Origin: Acholeplasmatales bacterium
Lineage (GTDB): Bacteria; Bacillota_I; Bacilli_A; Acholeplasmatales; Anaeroplasmataceae
Direction of reading: 5' to 3'
NCBI GenBank assembly: GCA_017388605.1
Contig: JAFPIE010000049.1
Location: 1-10,546 of the forward strand
DNA length: 10,546 bases
The position numbers were made by a program, and so were the translations under genes. Under the pieces are notes generated by a model that saw only the letters and a list, made by a program, of their open reading frames with translations, had not been told where the DNA came from and did no database searches. Position 1 is the first letter of the stretch; the number at the start of each line of letters is the position of its first letter. Positions 7,312 through 10,546 of the stretch are shown one piece after another.

Positions 7312-7908
7312 ATGAATAAGGAAGAATTTTTAAATGCTTTGAGAAGTAATTTAAAGGGATTACCTAGTGATGAGATCGAAGAGCGAATATCCTTCTATGA
7401 TGAAATGATAGAGGATATCATGGAAGAAGGAAAAACAGAGGAAGAGGCAGTTGAATCTATTGGCGACATGGGAGTTGTTGTTTCAAAGATTGCAGACGAC
7501 ACCAAGATGTCAAGCCTCGTAAAGGAAAGAATGAAGCCAAGAAGAAGCATTCGTGCTTGGGAGGTAATCCTAATCGTATTAGGCTTTCCAATTTGGCTAC
7601 CATTTGTAATCGTATTTGGAGTATTGGTATTTGTATTCTTTGTATTAATGTTCATATTAGTTATCGTAACCTACGCTGTTGAGCTATCTCTACTTGGTTA
7701 TGGTGGAATGGCAATACTTGCAGGGCTTCAAAGCTTAAGGGATGGTGCATTCCAGCTTGGAGATTTTGCAATTGCACTACTAGCCTTTGGTGTAGCGCTA
7801 ATCTTTATTAACGTATGTGTTCTTGCAACAAAGGCACAGATTCGTTTAATTAAAGGAATTGTTCGTAAAATTAAAGCAAAGATGATTGGGGGAAGAAAAA
7901 ATGCGTAA
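7312..7908 (+). CDS. DUF1700 family membrane protein (HAAS domain)
   Basis: 198 residues. The N-terminal about 70 residues form an acidic helical domain: M-N-K-E-E-F-L-N-A-L, then E-I-E-E-R-I-x-F-Y-D-E-M-I-E-D and a G-K-T-E-E-E-A turn, typical of the DUF1700/HAAS module. Hydrophobic stretches at about 84-122 (probably two membrane passes), 126-140 and 150-172 follow. The tail is basic (K/R-rich, 174-198), suggesting a cytoplasmic C-terminus. AAGGGAG (7296-7302) lies 9 bases upstream of ATG. The last 8 bases overlap the start of the DUF4097 gene. DUF1700 proteins are regularly found between a PadR regulator and a DUF4097 protein; molecular function is not established. Confidence 0.93.
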   Translation: MNKEEFLNALRSNLKGLPSDEIEERISFYDEMIEDIMEEGKTEEEAVESIGDMGVVVSKIADDTKMSSLVKERMKPRRSIRAWEVILIVLGFPIWLPFVIVFGVLVFVFFVLMFILVIVTYAVELSLLGYGGMAILAGLQSLRDGAFQLGDFAIALLAFGVALIFINVCVLATKAQIRLIKGIVRKIKAKMIGGRKNA

Positions 7909-8734
7909 ATTATTAAAGTTTACATTAATCTTTGGTGGATTATTATTAATCGCTGGTGGAATTTTATTTGTTATTGCTTATAGAAATCAAGCATTTACAA
8001 AAAATGATGCCGAAAACAAATCTATGGAATTGACAGAGGATTTTACAAATATTGAGTTCAATACAGCAATCTCAGATATTGAATTTATCTATGATGAAAC
8101 ATTAACAAAAACTAAAATTGATTATCAGGAAAAGGATAAGCTTAAGGAAGAAATCTTAGTTAAGGATAATACCTTATTCCTAACAGAAAAGGATTCTTAT
8201 AAATGGTATGAGAAAATATTCCGTTTTAATTTCTATACTCTTAAGATTAAGGTTTACCTACCTAAGAACACCTTTGATGGTTTAAGGGTAAATTCTAGTA
8301 CTGGTGATATTATCATGAATGGATTTAATTTCAATACATTCAACTATTCCTTATCTACAGGTGATCTTCAATTGACAAATGTGAATGTAGTAAATGAAAT
8401 AAAGGGATCATCCTCTACAGGAGATGCAAAGCTTCTAAATGTAAATGCTTCTTCATTAGATATAAAGCTATCTACCGGTAGCATAAGCTTAAATAATGTT
8501 TTAATTACAAATACATTAAAGGCAAAATGCTCTACAGGTGATATAAATCTTACTAAGGTGGATGCAAAAGATATCTATTTAGAAACATCTACTGGAGATA
8601 TTCGTGGTGATATCTTATCTGCAAAAACCTTTGATGCAAAAACATCTACAGGCTCTTGTAATGTACCAAATACCACTGGTGGTACTTGCTATTTAAGAAC
8701 ATCTACTGGTGATATTAATATAACAATTGCATAA
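7901..8734 (+). CDS. Membrane-anchored DUF4097 protein with eight S-T-G repeats
   Basis: 277 residues. An N-terminal helix (about 5-27, preceded by K/R) anchors the protein, with the rest predicted outside the membrane. Residues 45-125 form the beta-rich part. From 133 to the end, S-T-G-(D/S) occurs eight times, with Gly at 135, 154, 174, 193, 213, 232, 251 and 270: a period of 19-20 residues, suggestive of a beta-solenoid with one turn per repeat. Six of the eight carry Asp after Gly. The start is set at 7901, with GGGGGAA (7888-7894) 6 bases upstream; the TTG at 7886 would precede that site. The final residues still lie in a repeat, with no C-terminal domain. DUF4097 domains occur in envelope-stress proteins such as LiaX; a sensing or shielding role here is inferred from that and from the PadR-DUF1700 neighbours. 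Confidence 0.92.
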   Translation: MRKLLKFTLIFGGLLLIAGGILFVIAYRNQAFTKNDAENKSMELTEDFTNIEFNTAISDIEFIYDETLTKTKIDYQEKDKLKEEILVKDNTLFLTEKDSYKWYEKIFRFNFYTLKIKVYLPKNTFDGLRVNSSTGDIIMNGFNFNTFNYSLSTGDLQLTNVNVVNEIKGSSSTGDAKLLNVNASSLDIKLSTGSISLNNVLITNTLKAKCSTGDINLTKVDAKDIYLETSTGDIRGDILSAKTFDAKTSTGSCNVPNTTGGTCYLRTSTGDINITIA

Positions 8735-8740
8735 ATTATG

Positions 8741-8766
8741 GCCAACCCTAGAGGTTGGCTTTTTTT
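8741..8766 (+). terminator. Rho-independent terminator after the DUF4097 gene
   Basis: Stem GCCAACC/GGTTGGC (8741-8747 and 8753-8759) with a 5-base loop is followed by seven T residues (8760-8766), starting 6 bases after the stop codon. Confidence 0.93.
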
Positions 8767-8779
8767 CTCTCAAAAAGCT

Positions 8780-8808
8780 TTGACTTTATTTTTTTAAAGA
8801 TATATAGT
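8780..8808 (+). promoter_or_regulatory. Sigma-A promoter of the NifX-like gene
   Basis: -35 TTGACT (8780-8785), a 17-bp spacer and -10 TATAGT (8803-8808). Transcription should start near 8815, leaving a leader of about 70 bases before the ATG at 8887. The region just after the -10 is purine- and A-rich. No convincing riboswitch structure is visible in the leader. Confidence 0.75.
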
Positions 8809-8886
8809 AAAATATTAGTAAATGGAGCGATACATTATAAGAAAAAAAGAATGAGCATTTATGCCCATTTAGAAGGAGGAACCATT

Positions 8887-9252
8887 ATGAAAATTGCAGT
8901 ACCTTACGATAGAGGGAGAATAGATCCACATTTTGGACATTGTCAGGTTATGGTTATCTTTGATACAGATGATGAGAAAATACTTGGGAAAATGACGATT
9001 CCTTGCCAAGGCTCAGGTCATCAATATATGACAGGCTTACTAAGAAAGCTTAAGGCTGAGGTTGTACTTGCAGGAAATATGGGAAAGCCTGCGCTTATGG
9101 CCCTAAGAGAGGCAAATATTAGAGTTTATATGGGATTATCTGGTAGCCCAGAAAATGCCGTAATTGCTCTTTTAGAGGGTAGCTTAGAAAGCTTCAATAC
9201 CGCAAGATTAGATTTATCACAAATGGAAGACCATTGTGATTGTGACAAATAG
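8887..9252 (+). CDS. NifX/NifB-family (dinitrogenase Fe-Mo cofactor-binding type) small protein
   Basis: 121 residues of the NifX/NafY/NifB C-terminal fold: M-K-I-A-V-P opening, D-P-H-F-G-H-C (13-19), F-D-T-D-D (25-29), V-V-L-A-G-N-M-G (59-66) and A-L-x-E-A-N-I-R-V-Y (72-81). Potential metal or cluster ligands are His15, His18, Cys19, Cys40, His45 and a C-terminal H-C-D-C-D-K (His116, Cys117, Cys119). No nitrogenase genes are seen, so nitrogen fixation is not implied; stand-alone members in anaerobes are usually of unknown role, probably iron-sulfur or metal handling. The start is ATG 8887 after AAGGAGGA (8873-8880), 6 bases upstream. Although the frame is open back to 8755, that stretch holds the previous terminator, the promoter and the leader. 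It shares an operon with the following gene (9 bases between them). Confidence 0.9.
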   Translation: MKIAVPYDRGRIDPHFGHCQVMVIFDTDDEKILGKMTIPCQGSGHQYMTGLLRKLKAEVVLAGNMGKPALMALREANIRVYMGLSGSPENAVIALLEGSLESFNTARLDLSQMEDHCDCDK

Positions 9253-9261
9253 GAGGTATTT

Positions 9262-10546
9262 ATGAATAAATATGATTTATTTCATTTAACAGATAAGGGA
9301 ATATCCTCTGCAGTAATCAATAATATCATTCTTTCTGGAATAGATTTATCGAATGTAGAAGGAATGGGCTTTAATGAATTTGCGAACGCAACAGGAATTA
9401 AAAAAGAGGATTGCTATAATGCATTATGTGAATTATCTAAGGAAACACATAATGTATATAATATATTTGCCCTAACCTCCTGTGGAGTATCCGATAAGGT
9501 ATGTCAATCCTTAAAGAAAAAGGGTATTACTTCCCTTTTTATGATAAGGCTATATCCAGATATTTTGCTAAAGCAAAAATATAATTTAACTGAAGGCAAT
9601 ATAAGAAAAATAATGGATGCCATTTTAACAATTAATGAGCCTTTTGATAAGCAGAAGGAAGAGGTAAAGAATTATTTAGAAGCCTTATACCAGGATACAG
9701 AATATATGAATCTATTAAAGAAGAGTATATTAAAGAATCTAGGTGAGGATTACATTATGGAGGATGAGCTATCTATAAAGCTTGAGGAATGCTATAGATA
9801 TGGCTCATTAATGGATAGAGCACTAGAGGATCTATCTAATCAGGAATTCATTGAAAATTCTTTATTTGGTATAAAGAAGCTACAGGCAAATTTAAAGGAA
9901 TTTATCTTTAGTTTATCTGAGGATAAAACCTCAGGCTTATTAAAGGATTATTTAGAGGGTGTACCTCTAGATAAGCTTGCCTTAGATTATGGTATTCAAA
10001 AGGAAAAGATTAAAACTACTTTATCCAAATATCCTTTCCCTATATTAAGTGAGGATGAATATTTAGATTTATATTATTCCTATTATTTAAACATTGATGA
10101 ATTTTCAAAGATCTTCCAGCTAGATAAATCCGTATTCCGCTATTTAGAATTAAAGGCAAAAAAGCCAAAGGGCACAAGAAATATTTTAGAGATGCTAGAG
10201 GATGAAAGAGTCAGTGCTGATGTTCGAGTAAATATTCAAAATACATTAGGAAAATACGCACAAATCCATGGTATTAGTGTGTTAAAGACTCCATCAGATG
10301 TATTAGATATTTATGCAAGATTTGATTTGAAGGATACCTTATCTGAAAAGGATATTTATCTAGATTTCAAGAAATATTGGTTTAATTTATTCCATGAGGA
10401 ATTAAGTATTAATGAAAAGCAATTCCAAACTATATTAGATAATTCTAAGCAAATCCTTGAGGGCAAGAATGGATTTAGATATTATAACTCCTTAGTTATT
10501 GATTCTGGATTCTATCATGCATTAAGCCTAGGACAGTATGTAGATA
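9262..10546 (+). CDS. Unrecognised large protein with HhH- and HTH-like segments (3' partial)
   Basis: The frame is open from ATG 9262 to the window end (428 residues, continuing beyond). AGGAGG (9251-9256) lies 5 bases upstream of the ATG, and the gene follows the NifX-like stop by 9 bases. I do not recognise the family. Residues about 13-57 and 75-123 look like two helix-hairpin-helix units resembling the RNA polymerase alpha C-terminal domain (a repeated G-(I/V)-S-x-x-V...GI pattern). Residues 226-257 look like a helix-turn-helix (G-V-P-L-D-K-L-A-L-D-Y-G-I-Q-K-E-K-I), and 262-330 contains another helical unit with a K-K-P-K-G linker. It has no signal peptide, membrane helix or catalytic motif that I can see and is rich in Lys, Glu and Leu. 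A cytoplasmic nucleic-acid-binding role is inferred. The missing C-terminus could carry an enzyme domain. Confidence 0.85.
   Translation, partial: MNKYDLFHLTDKGISSAVINNIILSGIDLSNVEGMGFNEFANATGIKKEDCYNALCELSKETHNVYNIFALTSCGVSDKVCQSLKKKGITSLFMIRLYPDILLKQKYNLTEGNIRKIMDAILTINEPFDKQKEEVKNYLEALYQDTEYMNLLKKSILKNLGEDYIMEDELSIKLEECYRYGSLMDRALEDLSNQEFIENSLFGIKKLQANLKEFIFSLSEDKTSGLLKDYLEGVPLDKLALDYGIQKEKIKTTLSKYPFPILSEDEYLDLYYSYYLNIDEFSKIFQLDKSVFRYLELKAKKPKGTRNILEMLEDERVSADVRVNIQNTLGKYAQIHGISVLKTPSDVLDIYARFDLKDTLSEKDIYLDFKKYWFNLFHEELSINEKQFQTILDNSKQILEGKNGFRYYNSLVIDSGFYHALSLGQYVD

Noticed and set aside
7395..7655. Reverse-strand open frame opposite the DUF1700 gene
   Set aside because: It is a low-complexity product (N/T- and S/I-rich) antisense to a clear coding gene.
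8851..8868. Near-palindrome ATGAGCAT/ATGCCCAT in the NifX leader, considered as a riboswitch or attenuator
   Set aside because: It has one mismatch and only two loop bases, no terminator or known aptamer pattern, and is short enough to be chance.
8755..8886. N-terminal extension of the NifX-like frame
   Set aside because: The stretch contains the upstream terminator, a sigma-A promoter and a leader. A strong AGGAGG and ATG at 8887 begin the family-typical M-K-I-A-V-P.

Overview
The window is about one-third G+C, and nearly every base is coding or short regulatory spacer. All genes lie on the + strand. The low G+C, AGGAGG-type ribosome binding sites, sigma-A promoters with 17-bp spacers, U-tailed terminators and gene families (BspA/InlB-repeat surface protein, PadR-DUF1700-DUF4097 module, aldo/keto reductase with ferredoxin clusters) point to an anaerobic Firmicutes or Firmicutes-related bacterium, perhaps a gut-associated Bacilli or Erysipelotrichia-like lineage. 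The sequence alone cannot fix the taxon. The standard bacterial code fits: TGG encodes Trp, no gene needs TGA readthrough, and one gene ends with TGA in an ATGA overlap.

Layout: (1) Bases 1-3411 hold the 3' part of a very large secreted or surface protein. It has seven InlB-type B repeats, two of them a perfect protein-level tandem duplication, followed by BspA-type leucine-rich repeats. A strong terminator follows. (2) Bases 3527-6892 form a tight four-gene operon: class I glutamine-amidotransferase-like hydrolase (peptidase C26), SurE nucleotidase, a short D-2-hydroxyacid dehydrogenase, and an aldo/keto reductase fused to a two-cluster ferredoxin domain. It is preceded by a perfect palindrome and closed by a terminator. 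(3) Bases 6945-8766 hold a textbook promoter, a possible operator, a PadR regulator, a DUF1700 membrane protein and a DUF4097 membrane-anchored protein with eight regularly spaced S-T-G motifs, then a terminator. (4) From 8780 a new sigma-A promoter drives a small NifX/NifB-family protein and a large protein, cut by the window end, that matches no family I recognise but looks like a string of helix-hairpin-helix and helix-turn-helix segments.

How they may work together: unit 3 resembles a self-regulated envelope-stress or envelope-sensing module. Unit 2 looks like a small redox and hydrolase operon whose substrate cannot be read from sequence. The surface protein is probably an adhesin or host/matrix-contact factor. 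Unit 4 pairs a metal-cofactor-type domain with a probable nucleic-acid-binding protein. The least explained items are the protein at 9262-10546, the four-gene operon, and the solenoid-like DUF4097 protein. I see no tRNA, rRNA, CRISPR array, insertion sequence or phage feature. The longest stretch without a gene is about 150 bases (8735-8886), and it holds a terminator, a promoter and a leader.
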